Assembly: GCA_013396525.1 (NCBI GenBank)
Contig: VWYX01000204.1
Coordinates: 450,467 to 514,466 of the forward strand
Direction of reading: 5' to 3'
DNA length: 64,000 nucleotides
From: Chaetorhynchus papuensis
Taxonomy: Eukaryota > Chordata > Aves > Passeriformes > Rhipiduridae
The position numbers were made by a program, and so were the translations under genes. The notes beneath the pieces were generated by a model. That model was not told where the DNA came from and did not search any database. It was given only the letters and a program-made list of their open reading frames with translations. Shown in pieces: positions 10,649 to 24,949 of the stretch. Positions within the stretch are counted from its first letter, which is position 1. Each line of letters opens with the position of its first letter.

Positions 10649-13245
10649 CTGAGACCTCACAAGTAAGTGATTTAAATAACACCTGAAAGCGACTGAAGTT
10701 AATTTTACAAGGAAAATTGTGAAAAGTACATGCCCAAACATATCCTGCATCTGAAGAAAAGTAAAATCTGAACTGCCAGATCTCTGTTACAGAAACACCA
10801 CCAACTATGACCTAACCCCTCAAAAGCTGACTGACATTAATCCACCTTTCATGCCGAAAACATAAACTCACAAATCAACTTGCAACAGCAGCACTGAATT
10901 TGTTACTTGATAAAAAAAAATGTCCTAAATATGGAAGGCAAAGTCGTGTGTTGGAAAAGCTACAGCGTTAGGATTACTAAGGATGACTTATGTAGAAATA
11001 GGAACATCTTAGGCCCTCTTAATTAATGAAAGAATGATGGAAATTTGCACACACCATTGTTTCAGGTAAGGCAATTACGTGAAATCAAAAACTCTTCCTC
11101 TGACCAAATCTCATTTCATATTGTAGACAAGCAACACCCAAACTTGTCTTTCAAAATGCCTGCGTGTGTGTATGCTTAGATCAGGGAATGGTGCAGAAGT
11201 TGTCCCCCTCAATCCCAGGTTTCAGAGGAAACAGCGAGAGGTTTACCTGAAACAGGCATGCGCTGAGGGAATTTTACAGGGGTTTTTTTTGGAAGTACTA
11301 TTTGTGGCTGAGCCATATTTAGACTGAACAGACAGGACGACTGATTCCTCAGTGTCTCTAAATCACAGTATGTCTCTTTAGCACATCATCCAAACATAAG
11401 GAGATAATCACCAAGTACTGTTCTGGAGCAGGAATGGGTCACTCGCTTTTGCAGAATCACTTCAGAACCTGAACTAAGTACTTTTCATTGATATAAATAA
11501 AGATCATCAAGACTATGATATAAAGCTTATGTCTGAAAAAAATCCCAAAACATCTGACTTCCTCCTGCTACAGTTTCAATAAAAATGAAACAGCCCTTCA
11601 GGAGGGTATTGTTTAACATTCAAAAGTGGTACTTCCATGAACAAAACCCCATGTTTATATATTAGTACTGAATAGCTCCAGAGGAACCATCACAATTTAT
11701 TAATTAGCTGTAATTTATATACCTACTGAAATGGATTAGTGATTCCTTATGCAAACAAAGAACTTAAGCCAAGTTCACTTGAGGAGCTCATTTGAGAAAT
11801 CCTAATATCTTGGAGAATGTTATTTTCTGGTCTTTTTGGTACTGTAGGGATCTCTGATAAGAAATCATTAACACTGTGTTAAATGAAGAAATTCTCAGTG
11901 AAATTCAAAGCTCAGAGTAGACATGAATAGCTCTCTCTGCTTACTTTTCCTAATCAGCTCAGCACAAATCTTACACAATTGAGACAGGATACATTTGTAT
12001 GCATCTGTGCTTCCTGGGGCAGTCTATGAGTTGATGCTTATTTCCAGGTCAATGAGAAGCCCATCTGCTTCAGCATTAACTTTTCTGTGATATCATGGGA
12101 AAGACACTGGAAGGATTCCGTGAGGTTCATTTAAATATATCAAGTGATGAGCCATGGGTCCTGTGCAAGTTATGCAGTGGCAGAAGAAAAATGGGTAAGA
12201 GGAAGGAGTAGAAAAGGAGCACTGAAATCTTCAGTTCACTTGGTTTATAAATTAACACTAGTGAAAAAACATCTGCTACTGGGGACCTTTGCTTCAGCCT
12301 TTCCCCCTCCCCACACCCAGCTTCCTCTGTCTCTGGTATTTTACTTCAGTTTTTCTCTCTCCCTCTGAATCCAACCCAGGCAAACTGTATTGCCAAACAA
12401 AACTGTTTTTCTTACAAGGAAACAAACTGGCAAGCTGAGCAAATTCTCTCTAAAGGTACATGAGATATTTAAGGATATTTGGAGGTATTTAGAACTCCAA
12501 CTATTTTGAAACATCACCACTATGGTAATGTTTCGTTTCCCTTGCAGACACCAAGCTGGACTTGAAGGGCTGATGTTGAAAGGCCTTTTGCCAGCTTGGT
12601 ACAGAGCCATATGGAGGCACTTTGAATTTTCTAGAAATTATTTTTCCCACATTATTTGAGGTAGTAGTAGGTTGTAACATGTGCAAGACCTATGTTTCAC
12701 TCCGCAGATGGGTACTGAAGCCAAAAAGTGAACGACGTAGATAGCCGCATTAACAGAAAAATGTTTTCCTTACCTTACAAGCTGCTGAATAATCTTCTTT
12801 TGCAGACAGTGGAAAGCACGTTTTTTAGAGCAAGACCTTGCCATCCTCATTAAAATAATTTTTTAGCTAAAATCTTAGTCTCCATGTTTTTATCTCTGCA
12901 AAGTCTCCACCTCTGCACAGTGACAGCCACATAGGACAGTACAGTACCTGCACACAAGCCAACAGCAATCTCCTGGTGCACATTTGTGCAACAAATTGAT
13001 GAATCCCTTTCCTATTGTCACCTTCTAGCTTACCACTAGCAATTCAGGTTTGTAAGTGAATTCTTCACTTAGCATGTTATTTATTTCTTTGCACTGCTGT
13101 CACATCCTTTTAATACAACTTCAACTGAAACAATAAAGTTCCCTATGAAATTTATGCGGAGACATCATTTTCGGGTGGCGTTCATTTGACCACATCTTAG
13201 ACCTCCAGTCATAATATCCTGGACCTTTGGAGCTCTCTTATTTTT
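10649..13245. other. Intronic sequence, nothing recognised
   Basis: Unique AT-rich intron. No exon, repeat family or RNA gene recognised. Confidence 0.5.
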
Positions 13246-14022
13246 CACAGAATCACTGGATCATTTAGGTTGGAAAAGACATTTAAGATCATCAAGTCCA
13301 ACTGTCAACCTAACACTGCCAAGTCCACCAGCAACCACGTCCCTAACTGCCATTTCTGCACGTATTTTAAATGCCTCCAGGGATGCTGACCCTACCACTT
13401 CATTGTTATAGCCTGTTCCAATGTTCCAGAGAATACTTCTGGTGGCAAAAGTTTTCCTCATATCCAATCTAAACCTCCACTGGAACAACTTGAGGCCATT
13501 TCCTCTTGTCCTCTCCCTTGTTACCTGGGAGAAGAGACAAACACCCACCTGGCTACACCCTCCTTTCAGGCAGTTGTAGAGAGATAAGGTCATCCCTGAG
13601 ACTCCTTTTCTCCAGGCTGAATACTCCCAGCTCTCTCAGACACTCCTGATCAGACTTGTGCTCCACACCCTTCACCAGCTCCCTTGCCATGAACATGCTC
13701 CAGCCCCTCAATGTCCTTCTTGTAGTGAGGGGCTCAACTGGACACAGCACTCGAGGTGTGGCCTCACCAGTCTGAGTGCAGGGGGGACAATCCCTGCCCT
13801 GGTCCTGCTGGTCACATTATTGCTGATACAGGCCACGATGCCATTGGCCTTCTTGGCCACCTGGGCATTTGATGGCTCATGTCCAGCCTGCTGTCAACCA
13901 GCACCCCCAGGTCCTTCACTGCTGGGCAGCTTTCCAGACACTCTGCCTCCAGCCTGTAGCACTGCATTGGGTTGTTGTGACACAGCAGGACCTAGCACTT
14001 TGCTTGTCACTTGTTATTGAAG
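13246..14022 (-). mobile_element. CR1 LINE, 3' fragment (copy A of a near-identical pair)
   Basis: On the plus strand it begins with the reverse-complemented CR1 3' end ('tcacagaatcactggatcat'). It continues through 'ctgggagaagagacaaacac', 'ctccttttctccaggctgaa' and 'ctcaactggacacagcactc' into the ORF2 region near 'ttgttgtgacacagcaggac'. Open frames on the plus strand here are antisense to the element and not genes. From about 13436 to 13915 it is almost identical to the copy at about 30301-30780. Confidence 0.94.
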
Positions 14023-17000
14023 TTTTCTAATTGTCCATCACAATTTCCTTTTTGTGACAAACTAGAAACCACACATATCTGTTACTGAAAGTGATCCTAT
14101 AGGTGTTTTACCAGGTTGAAGCAGGTACTGCATTTTATAATCAGATTCTGAAAGATATCAAACACCCTTGATGGCCTGTCAGTTGTATCTCATTTGTATG
14201 CATCAGAGTTAGCATCTTTCTCATACTCTGCCATGCACTTCCAAATTAGTATAGTTTATATCTCTGAGGAGTGAAATGTTCACTTCAGTTCATCCATTAG
14301 CTTGCAAACCTCCTCTGCTGAAAAAAAAAAATGCACACTTCCTAGCTGAAATCATTAATATTCTCTGATGGCCTCATTCATTCTCTTTCTGCTCTGTGAC
14401 CTTTCATGAAACCTACAAGGCAGCATGAACAATTATTTTCTGATACAGAAGTGTATGCCAAATAACTATAAATATCGTATGACACCATTTCATGTTGAGA
14501 ACTACTAGATGGTGCTACATGATGAGATGATAGACACAAACATACAACACAAATGTGCAAAGGCAGAAGCTGCGGGAAGGTTATCAGCTACCTCTGGCCT
14601 GGGCAGGGTAAGGCTTTGCAGAAGAAAGAAACCTGGTTTCAGTTCCATACCTAAACACATCTCACACTCTGCACGAGATTGGTCTCATTTTCATCTGTCT
14701 CATTCTGCAACACTCAAACCACGGCAAAGCACTTCTGACACCACCTTTGAAGACAAACAGGCCATTAGGATAAGCTATTGCTTCAGTCACTCATAAAAGT
14801 AATAATTGCATTGATTGGAAACAGATTGTCTGGAAATGTAGTGAGTTCATATAAGCAAGTCTTGCTGAAGATGAAAACAGAAAACTGGATGAAAGAATAG
14901 AATTTTCAAATATAGTTTATATTCCAGTTTTTTTATGCAAGGTTTTACTTCAGTGTGGATATGTGTTTAAGTAGCACACCTGTAATTCCAAACCTGTCAT
15001 GCAAGGAAACACCTGATGATGCACATGCAAAGGTCAGTGTTAGCAGTGTCAATGTGTCTGGGACAGCCTGACCCAAAAATGTGCCTTGGGTTGGGGCTAC
15101 ACCATCAGAAAAATGCAGTAGATCACCTTGCTGGCTCAGATCCCTCTAAGGGTAGAAGTTAGGCTTTCACTCACACATACTTCACAAAGATATTTTAACA
15201 AACAGGTACCGTGAAGGAGCTCCCTTCCCCATTCCACACTGATGCCTGTGTCCGCTGCAGAGCAGAACCAGACTGTAAGTCTTCAGGATCCTGCAGCTGT
15301 GCAAAGAGGGGCCTGGAGGAGGTATCTTTGTTCCTGAGACCAACACACACAGCAGGCAGGTCCCTGAGACGCCTTTTACCTTCCTCCTGCCAGTTAAATC
15401 CTGCTACAAGGCAGCAAGAGGAAAAAGCAAAAATCTGGAAACAAAAGCAATCATCAGTCTTTGGCATCCAGCACTACGAGAATATTCAACCACTCTGCCC
15501 CCCCTGGCTACAGGCAGCTTGCACAGGAAGAGAAATGAAAATGATGCAGACATAATGGGGAGTGATTCTGGGGTACCAGACTGAGCTTCCAGCTGAAGAG
15601 TGCAAACCTGACTCCTCTTTCGGAGGGATCATTACTACTCCGAGATACCTGGAAGGCCACAGTCTTTCACTGATGCTGCAAAGTGTGTGCAACCCTAGTT
15701 AAAAAGCACTCTGCCTCGCTTTCAGGCACATTGTATAAATATGTTTCCAGATGCACTACACAGTCCGCATTCTTCAGAACTACGACACAAATGTTTTCCC
15801 TAAAAGACAAGGTGATGCCTTTTATTACTTGGTAAGGAGTTAAGAGACAATTTAAGATTAAGAAGATTTACAGCAATTAAGATAATGTAAGTTTCTGTTA
15901 CTGCCTCTATTGCAGAGCTGCTGCATGCACCTTTGGGACGCACTCCCATTTCTCCTTCTCAGGAATTTTGTTGATCTTCATTGTTTGCATTGTAAAGCCT
16001 CTGGGTGCAGGCAATTTTGACCCAGATCTACACCTGGAAGGGTACAGTCCCATTCCATGCAACCCCACAACGTAAGGCAGGAACAATTTCCTGTATGACA
16101 TAAATGCAGTGGCTTCTATTCCTTTTTTGATCAATAATCCCTAGCAAATGCTTCTCTTGTCCTCCTGACCCCCATGACCCAGCTAGGATTTAGCTGTAAA
16201 TAATCTCTGCACAGGTTCCCTTTCTAGTTCATGGAGGTCTACTCCAGCTAGTCACTGATCTTGGGATGAGATTCTACGGGCCAAGTGGAAGCACCTACTT
16301 TAGGAGGAGAATCCTCCTCTGGACTTGCTCGCCTGGGATCTACTGATGAAGAAATGAACGTAGGCATCTTGTTCACATGAGCCCACCTGCATTGCAGCAT
16401 TCTGGCATTAGTCACATGCAGCTTGTACTTCCAGCAGAAAAAAAAAGGAACTTGAAAGCAGATCTGCTTGCCACAATATTTATTTGCCTGTGATTTATGA
16501 TTGTTCCAACCCTGCTTTCCTGCTTCAGAGAAATTACTCACTTTGGCACAGAAAGAACAGTTGAATTTAAAAAAAAAAAAAATTGCTAACTGTGTAAATC
16601 TCTGCTGCTCTAACAGATTTCCTAAATTCATCCTGGTGACAGATTCCAGACCTTCTCTGTTGCCTTGGAAAATGATGGTCTTCTCCATGGTTTCTGACTG
16701 ACGAGGATGATGAGTCTATCCAGAAAGCCCAGAAACATCAGTCTGTAAGATAATCCTGCTGACTGGAATCTTCCTGTTGCTTTAAAGAAAGGGTAACAGA
16801 GACTGCAGCAACACCATACAACAGTAAATTTGGTGACATATTTAGTCATAGAATACATAGAATATTTCTCAATCAGCAGCTGGCACAAACCTATCTAAGA
16901 ACAGCTGTGAGACCAAGGAAGTCAGAAGAATATGACTTCCTTCTGGAAGCGAGTCACCTATCTCTGCTGCCATGGAGGGGCATTAAATGCTGCTCCTATA

Positions 17001-17044
17001 TGGACTTCCAAGTTCCAGATTACTCATGTTATACCTGCGGCAGG
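14023..17044. other. Intronic sequence, nothing recognised
   Basis: Unique intron with short A-runs (for example near 14321 and 16568). No exon or repeat family recognised. Confidence 0.5.
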
Positions 17045-17112
17045 GGTGGAGGAGGATGTGGACTAGATGACCTTTTAATGGTCCCTTCCAACAGAATATT
17101 CCGTGATTTCTT
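17045..17112 (+). mobile_element. CR1 LINE, terminal 3' scrap
   Basis: The string 'gtggactagatgacctttta' followed by 'atggtcccttccaacagaat' and 'attccgtgattt' is the last ~65 bp of a CR1-type element. Upstream sequence is not recognisable, so this is a heavily truncated or old copy. Confidence 0.75.
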
Positions 17113-17148
17113 ACCAGATACCTTTAAAATATTACGTTAGCACCAAAG

Positions 17149-17229
17149 NNNNNNNNNNNNNNNNNNNNNNNNNNNNNNNNNNNNNNNNNNNNNNNNNNNN
17201 NNNNNNNNNNNNNNNNNNNNNNNNNNNNN
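17149..17229. other. Assembly gap (81 N)
   Basis: A run of 81 undetermined bases interrupts the intron. Its true length and content cannot be told. Confidence 0.99.
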
Positions 17230-18096
17230 AATAAACCAGAAGACCAGACGCATCAGCAAGATATTATGGGTGCCTCAGTTGCTTCCTCAGAGACTTGGGT
17301 GGGAGATTGAAAACTGTTCCCTTGGTCCCCCACAGATTTCCTAATAAGGCATGTCTCCTTGAAATATACTAATGTATTGGCAGGAAGAAATGACACAGCA
17401 TAAGGGCACTGGGACTAGTCATAAGATAAACAATCACTGAAACACAACATCCTCTCAACAACACAGTGAAGTTCTAAATAGACTGCAATCAAATCTTCAA
17501 GAATGTTTATGAACTTTTCCCATGCAGTTGAGTTCTTATGATGAGACGTCATTGGGAACTTCTACATAGCAGCGAGAGATGTTTAAACAGCTCAAGTAGA
17601 GCCTAGCTGGTAAAACTACTTACATAACAGTAAAGGTAGGAACTCCTCAGAAATAATTACTTCACTTATTTTATTAATATACTTCAAGAAATGTAAATGC
17701 TTGGTAACAGCAGCATAGCAATACACTGGTGCTGTGGTGCTTCTTGGTGGCTACAGTGATTCCAGCAGGATGATATTACAACCAGAGAAAAACGCTCCTT
17801 GGAATGGGCCTTTACTCAAGTTAGGAGTTTGTGGGTCTCATATGATTGAATAGAATCAAGTTTTCTTTGAAGAAATGTTAACATAATTTCTGTCAGTGAT
17901 CTGTCATGTTTTCTCAAGCCTGAGGGCCAGTAGGCAGGCTGTGAGTGGAGGAGACAGGGTTTTCATAAGAAGCTGTGGAACTTCCACAGTGAAGAAATAA
18001 CCAGTGATTGCAGACACATAGCACCCAGGTAGAACTCTTTAAGTTTGGGTTGCTCTCAGCAGTTTCTTCATACACCCACAGACAGAAACATAACAT

Positions 18097-18130
18097 ACAC
18101 ACACACACACGCACGCACGCGCACACACAC
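18097..18130. repeat. (CA)n microsatellite with CG interruptions
   Basis: Alternating purine-pyrimidine run of ACAC units interrupted by GCACGCACGCGC. The alternating CG/CA pattern is capable of Z-DNA and is likely length-polymorphic. Confidence 0.93.
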
Positions 18131-20510
18131 AAATATTGTATCTGCTAGCCAGAGTAGCTCTCTCTACTCTCTCTGCAGCTTGGGTTATTTCAGTTCTATG
18201 TGGCAGTTCCATCCAGGATGCAGCACTGATGGAACAGACAAATCTATCTGGAAGAAAAAATTAGAGACTAAATGTCTAAGTGTGCCTCCAGGACTTTCAG
18301 TAAGAGAAGCAATCAGAAAGTCATTACCTTCCCTTAATTAAAAAAAAAAAAACAAAAAACCCCCCACCAAAATACTTCAGAGATGTGACTTCTTCTCAAA
18401 TCACTCGTTTTGTAACCACCACAGGCTTGTTAACAGATTTGACATCACATGACATCATCAAGGATTCTTTGTCAATGCCACTTAGTGGACTATTTTCAGA
18501 AAGCTGCAAAAATGAAAAAAGTACCAAAAATAGGAGAAGAAGCAGTACAGGAGTACTTGGTGCCTTGTAAGTTCAAAGCCTTCAAGAGATCTGAGATGCC
18601 AAAACTCTGACATGAGAAGAAAACAACTGCAGTCACTTTCAGTATAAGACCTACAGGTTTATTTGAAACAAAGTAAGAAAATTCAATGGCAAGGCAGTCA
18701 TTAATGTATTATATTGTTTCATATTCTAAGAGACTGAATATGCAAATGTAAAGTTGAAAATACATTTTTAAAAATAGAGAATAAAAATAAAACAAGAGAA
18801 ATAACTTATAGGAAAGGTCTGCTGCACGGTTCTTCATGTTTCAAGAATGATAATTAGGTAAGATGTTCTTTTCAAAGCTGTCATAGTTTGATTATTCTGT
18901 GGTGGACGTCTCTCACCTACAAACCTTAAAATAGTTGTCCTGGCAAGATGCAGATTCAGTATGAAACATTTGATCTGCCTAAACTTCCATACATAAGTTG
19001 CCTTCACAAGCATGTAGCTAAAAAGTGTCAGAATGTGAATCCCTATGCCTCTGGAGTCAGGAAACACAGCTCCCATATTTGCCTGTGGCTATTCTCTCTT
19101 TTCACACAGAGAAAAACAGACTGTGGTTTAGCCTTTAGTGTTGATTAACACAACCCTGAGCTCCACATCATTATCTCCCCCTCTGTGAAGGTGACTTCAC
19201 ACTTTTTTCACTGTTTGCAAACGCTTTTCAAGGATCTCATTATGCAGTTTGCAATTCAGGCCTTTGAACACCTCAACAAAAAAACTGCCTCATAGACTGT
19301 GAGTAGTAAATCTAATCTGACACCCAGAAAAACTATCTCTCAGAACTAACAAAGTCCATTTCCTTCAAACATCTGGAAAGAGCAAGAAACATCTTCTTTT
19401 CCCACAACAATGCATGTATCACTTGTTGCACATGTTCCTGCCTTGTAGGCAAGCCTTCTCTTTCACTCCAACTTTTATGATTCTGGGTCCTGAAGACCCC
19501 TATGGGTAACACCCTCAACACAAAAGCTGCTCTTTCTTTTCACATGGACAGAAACAGATCTGTGAGACAGCTCCCCAGGTAGGCTTCATCATTTGTTGAC
19601 AAGTCTAAGGCCACTCCAGCTGTCTAACATTACTGAAGTCTGCGCTTCAGCTTTGCTCTTGGTGCCTCTTTCACATCCTGGTGTCTTGTTCAGTCTCCAT
19701 CATAGTGGGAACTGCACAACCCATTTGGAATATGCAGATCTCAGTACAAATGCTCTGAATGGAAGGTAGGTAAATTTTCCTGCAGAATTTTATAGTAATT
19801 TGCTTAAGGAGACAAAAGCCCCACAGTGCTGCTGAACAGTCAGGGAGCAAAGACCTCTTGCAAGTCACCTTGTAGCCTTGATTGAACATGATGTGCTTGT
19901 TCTATTTTCAGGCTTCCATTAGTATCTCTTTCTTTCACCCTTTTTAATATATAGGCCATGCCTGCTATTGATCCATGCACTTTTCAGCATAGTATGGAGT
20001 TACCTCAGTCTATAGAATTACTCAGAAAAGCTCAAGGGATCAGAAGATAATTGAGCAAGAAAAATAATTGATGTAATTTCTGTACTTTTTACTTTTTACT
20101 TCAGGAGAGTCAAAAGAAAATTGAAGGGCATGAAACACTTTTGAACCAGAAGAAAATGATTTTTGAAAACTTTTCTATAAAAGACTTTAAACTGTTGCCT
20201 ACTTTGAGATTTCACATCCTCATTTAGGGATGAAAGATGACAAAAACAAGATTTCACAAGCTCACAATTCTATATTAACCTCAACTCATAGAAATATTAC
20301 ATAAATGAAAAGGTAACAATACAGTCCTAAAGCAAAATATTATTATGCATGCCCATCTAGTGAAAAGGACAAGGGAAGAGTTGTGTAAGACTGTTGCTCT
20401 GACTCCTTAAATTCATCTGGATTTACATGGAGAAAGATTTCCGTGTAAGCAGCACAGCTGCATTCACCCTGCAGTCATCACTTGTACGAGTAGCACTTCC
20501 CCTGTGCTCC

Positions 20511-20552
20511 AAAGGAAGTTCCAGTATTGCAAAGGAAGTTCCAGTCCATTGC
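20511..20552. repeat. Tandem duplication of a ~20-bp unit
   Basis: aaaggaagttccagtattgc at 20511-20530 is followed directly by aaaggaagttccagtccatt plus gc at 20531-20552. The first 15 bases are identical. This looks like a local slippage duplication. Confidence 0.85.
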
Positions 20553-22849
20553 AAATGATGGCCAGGGCTGCTCAGACAGCTCTAGCTCAAGCAAACACTT
20601 CCTTTTCCTTTGGGAAATGCTGTCTATTGTTGTAAGTCTACTGAGCCCATTCTCCAGTCACACTCTGTCCCTCTTGTTTCCTGAATGGAAGGTACAGCAG
20701 GAGCGCATAAAGCAGTCCTCCACAATTCTCTCTTTTCAAGCCACAGCCACATCTGTTGCCTTGTCTGAGCAACAGAAGAGTCAGGGTTTGAAAGAGCCCC
20801 TGAGGGAACAGCCATGCCCAAAAACTTGATACTACACAGTGGTATAGGTAGGGCAGGAAGCATCACATATACTTCTAAACACCCAAACATCAAATCCAGC
20901 ACAACCAAGAAGGATTATATCCTGCACTTCTTTAAGCATTTTAAGGTGGGGGCAGCAGAATCCCTCAGAGCCATGAAGAAAAGACAACCATATTCATTTG
21001 GTGTATAAAATGACTGCTTCGTAATCTGAGTTTCCCATATCATGCTAAAAAGCTGCAGTTTTTTCTTGTGGTAACTAGACATTCTACTCAGGCACAGTCT
21101 TCTCGTTGGTTCTTTGTATTCACAGATTCACATCTGAATTACTACCAAACCAATTGTTTTACAAATGTGCAGTATTCAGTGTTTTGTCAAGTAGTTTAAT
21201 CGTTTCATGGAAGCATCACGGCAGGGTCTCTTACCTAGAGGAAAGATGAGTATCGAATTATCTTTTTCCATTTTTTTTTCATAGTCCATCCTCTGTGGAC
21301 TATATTGAATGCAAATATGACTTAGTATGTCTTTACAGCCAAAATGGAACCAGAAACACTGTAATTCAGACTTAAGAATGGACTAATTGGAAGATAGCAT
21401 GAGACTTTGGCAATAGCTTACCCTGAATAGAAACTTCTGCAGCTCTGAGTTTGGTACTGTTTGATGTTTCTGTCACCTGTCCCCTAGACTCAGGAAGAAA
21501 CCACACAGAGAGCATTGGTTACACTGACCTCTCTCTGCTGTGACTATGAGCACTGCAGTACTAGCAGCTGGCAGGAGGAAAGAATACTGTCATCAAATGT
21601 CAGGACAGTATTTCTGGCACCTGCAGAGCTTCTCCTGTATCTGCCCTAGATGTGTGCTCACAACAGTAACTGTTGAACTTGAATTAACCATGATGAGACA
21701 TACTCAGGGTAGGTCCTCTACCACACTTCTTTCCAAGCTCTTGGTGAAGTTAGTGCTGCTCAACCCAGGCATTCCTAGCCAGCTGAGCTCCCACTGGCCA
21801 CCCAACACTTCCAAGAGAGAGCAAGGAAATACCAGAGCATTTCAACACATCTGTAGTTATCAACAGAGTCATCAGCATCCAGAACCCGAGTGTTCTGCAC
21901 ACTACTAGTGCTGTCCTTCCCTATCCCAGGCCAAGAGAAAAAAATAACTGGATTTTTAATACCTACTTAACATGATAGAATGTGGAATTACCATCTCATA
22001 AAAACCCCTCATCCCTGGAGTGCCTACCGCTATTAAACTACCTTGCTACTCTCCGTGTCCACAAGCCTTGAGACCCAAGGGAGCACAAGGACCAAATATA
22101 AAGCTTTCATAACCAAACAAGAAAAGCTGAAACACAAAGACCCCAGGGCCTCAGGCTTCAACTGGGAGGGACTGGTATGAACTCCACTGTCAGCAAAGCA
22201 GTGAAACTACAGTGAAACCCAGTGCTGACAAACTCAATGCATCACCTGCTATGAGGAAACTTGTTCAGGGTTAATTTCTTTGTACCCTTAGTACTTGCTC
22301 TGGAATCAAAGGTCACTGGAGCAAGGCTGACATGACAGCACAACCAGAATCCTTTCAAGGCTATAGCTTGTTTGCTGTTTGAAACATAATCCAACATGTA
22401 GCCTGCTGTACTTGCTGACATGTAGTGCTGTAATTGTACACACAGGCATATGCAGAGGAAAGGAGGGAAAAGCACAATTAAAAGCTTTGCATAGAGAAAC
22501 AAAAACTGGTCACTCCAACAGCCAATTAAATACATTTAGGATCCTCATTTACAACCCAGAACTGCAGGAATAGGGAGGGATATCAAAAGGACAATTTCAG
22601 CATTGAGATATTTAATCAATGCTCTCCAGAAGAATCAGGAGGAGGGACAGTCATTTTCAATCCGTCTGCGATCACAACTGCAACTGGATTCAACCTCATT
22701 TTTGCAGACAGATGGGCTGCAATACTGAAAAGCTGCCCATTTTTTCCTGTGAAAAGCCAAGAGCTCACCATTCACTCTGTGCTTTGGGGAAAAAGTGATT
22801 TGGAATGGGAGAATAAATGGGAATTAAGGCATTTATGTTAGAGTCCTTA

Positions 22850-22902
22850 AGAAAAAAAAAGAAGTAAAAAAAGGGGGGGAGAAACAACAACAACAAAAAA
22901 AT
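22850..22902. repeat. A/G-rich low-complexity tract
   Basis: Runs of A, then AAAAAAAGGGGGGGAG, then CAA repeats on the plus strand. It is low-complexity sequence with no coding potential. Confidence 0.75.
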
Positions 22903-24949
22903 GTTACAAATTCTATTACAGTTTCTAGAAGCTGAGGCACACCATATTTCCCAGTGCCCCAACAAGACATGATTTTTTTGTTGCCATTTATTTCCCAAAG
23001 TGAAAGCAAGCTGAGGGTATTTGTGTAAGTATTTTACATTGTTGCTACATGACATGGATAATTTTTTTGGTGTTTGGAAGTTTCAAAAAGACCGTTACCA
23101 TCAGAACACTTTGACACACCAAGTCTGCTCTACCAGAAGGATCCTTCAGTAAGTAAAATGCTTGATTCTATTTCTATCCCAGATGAGAAAAAAATCCCTT
23201 CAGGCCACAGCAATGGACTCAATCAAGGGAAGGATCATGCTGACATCACTTTCACAGATGAAGTGAGCGCTGCAACAAAAGTCTCTTGCTAGAAACTGAA
23301 CTAGTCCTTCTTGTCCCTCAAACACACCTACTTCTAATGGGATTATTTTGTCCTTCTTGTTCAGGAAGCAACTGTATCCAATATTAAGGAAGTAAAATGT
23401 GAGGAAAATGTAATGACAGCCTGACTTTACATAGCTAAAACAGACCTCATGTCTTCAGTGCAATTAAGAATAATCTTCTAGCTTCTGCTTTTCTATTTCA
23501 CATATATGAACTGCATTTGTGGATGACTAAGTAGATAAATGAGCTCTAAACCATGTAATAGCCAAATAACTGTTAGTGAAGGTGAAAAATAGAGCTGGAC
23601 TGATGAGAATATTATCCTTTAGCATGTGGAGCATGTTACATATTGGCTTATGAGTCTAAGAAGATAAGCATTCTGCTCAAGGTCATGAGCTCTTTGGTTA
23701 CAGACATTCAAATTAAGCATTTGGATACTTATTTCTGCTAGTAATTTAAGTGCACAAGCAACACAGTCACTCAGGAAAAGTGTCTGGAAGATAATATCCC
23801 CAAAACCAAATAGAGTCATTTCTATCATAATTTTGTTTTGCCTTGAGAGTTATCACTTTCTCTGTTACATGAGGAGCATGCTTCTATCAAACAAGAAGCT
23901 TTGAAATAACTAGATCAACAAGATATCCAACAATACTTCAGGTTTTTGGAATTCAATACATAGACTAACACCGTACTTCAATGTAAAATTGAAGGTCACA
24001 ACAGAAATTAAAATGAAGTTAAGAATGCCCTCAGAATTTGTAGCAGGACAAGGAGATCATTCCAAGCCCATCACGAAACACTTTATTTATCCATTAAAAA
24101 GAGACTTTATACTTGAACAGAAAAAGATAAGTTGCTTATTATTCATTACTTCATTCTTCTGCCAGAACATGGATGTATCTTCTTTAATCCTGTGAAGTCC
24201 AGAACTTTGAAATCAGTTCTATTTTTAAAAAAAAATCCCATGATATAAGCCTACCATTTCAATAGGCTGCATTTTACCTCATCAGTGTTTTTCCATCAGC
24301 AGTTGTCAAACTTTAGCTGTGAGGGTTCATCTGTGATGTACAGTGTGCTGTCTATATGGAATACAACAAGCCATAATCCTTCATCTCCCCATCTGCTCAG
24401 TGACAGAATTACAGGGCACCCCACTGGTCATGCTTTGTCAAACACTGACACAAGTACTTCCAATCTGAATTGCAAATTTTCTGGAGCTATTTATCTAATA
24501 CAAACTCCCCTCAAAGAGGCATTTACAGTTACTGGACTGTCCCTTGAAGAGGGAAGAAGGAAAATATACATATATATTCAGGATTTTTCTATTCTGTATT
24601 TTATTTCGGCATTTTCTTATGTTACAGGTTCTTGGTGCATGTGTGTGATGTTTGCCTCTGATCATACTGTTGTACTAAATGCTGCTCCACAGTGTAGCTG
24701 AGATACATGGATGCAGAAAACAGACCATGAAAAAGCCTGGTGCCTAAAACCTTCTTTTTTTTTTTTTTCTTGAAGCAGGTAAAGAGTGTCCTGCCAGACT
24801 AAAAATTTATGCTGTTATTCATCAAATTATACACACTGGTTGATATTTTGCCTTCAGTCACAGAATTGGATGAATCCCCAATTCATTCCTCTTACTCCAT
24901 CCTTGCACTGTAATCCCAAATGTCCCTATGCAAATCTTTTCAGGGCTTT

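Larger units (their letters stand above)
17230..24949. other. Intronic sequence with simple repeats only
   Basis: About 7.7 kb of unique intron. It contains a CA/CG microsatellite near 18.1 kb, a 20-bp tandem duplication near 20.5 kb and an A/G-rich tract near 22.85 kb. No exon, transposon or RNA gene recognised. Confidence 0.5.

Noticed and set aside
10146..10682. 178-aa minus-strand open frame, the longest in the window
   Set aside because: It is antisense to a plus-strand CR1 fragment and has biased Leu/Ser composition typical of spurious frames.
13658..14020. 120-aa open frame, nearly repeated at 30522-30980 (MLHTLHQLPCHEHAPAPQ...)
   Set aside because: Both frames lie antisense to CR1 elements. 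Their similarity reflects the repeat, not a conserved gene family.
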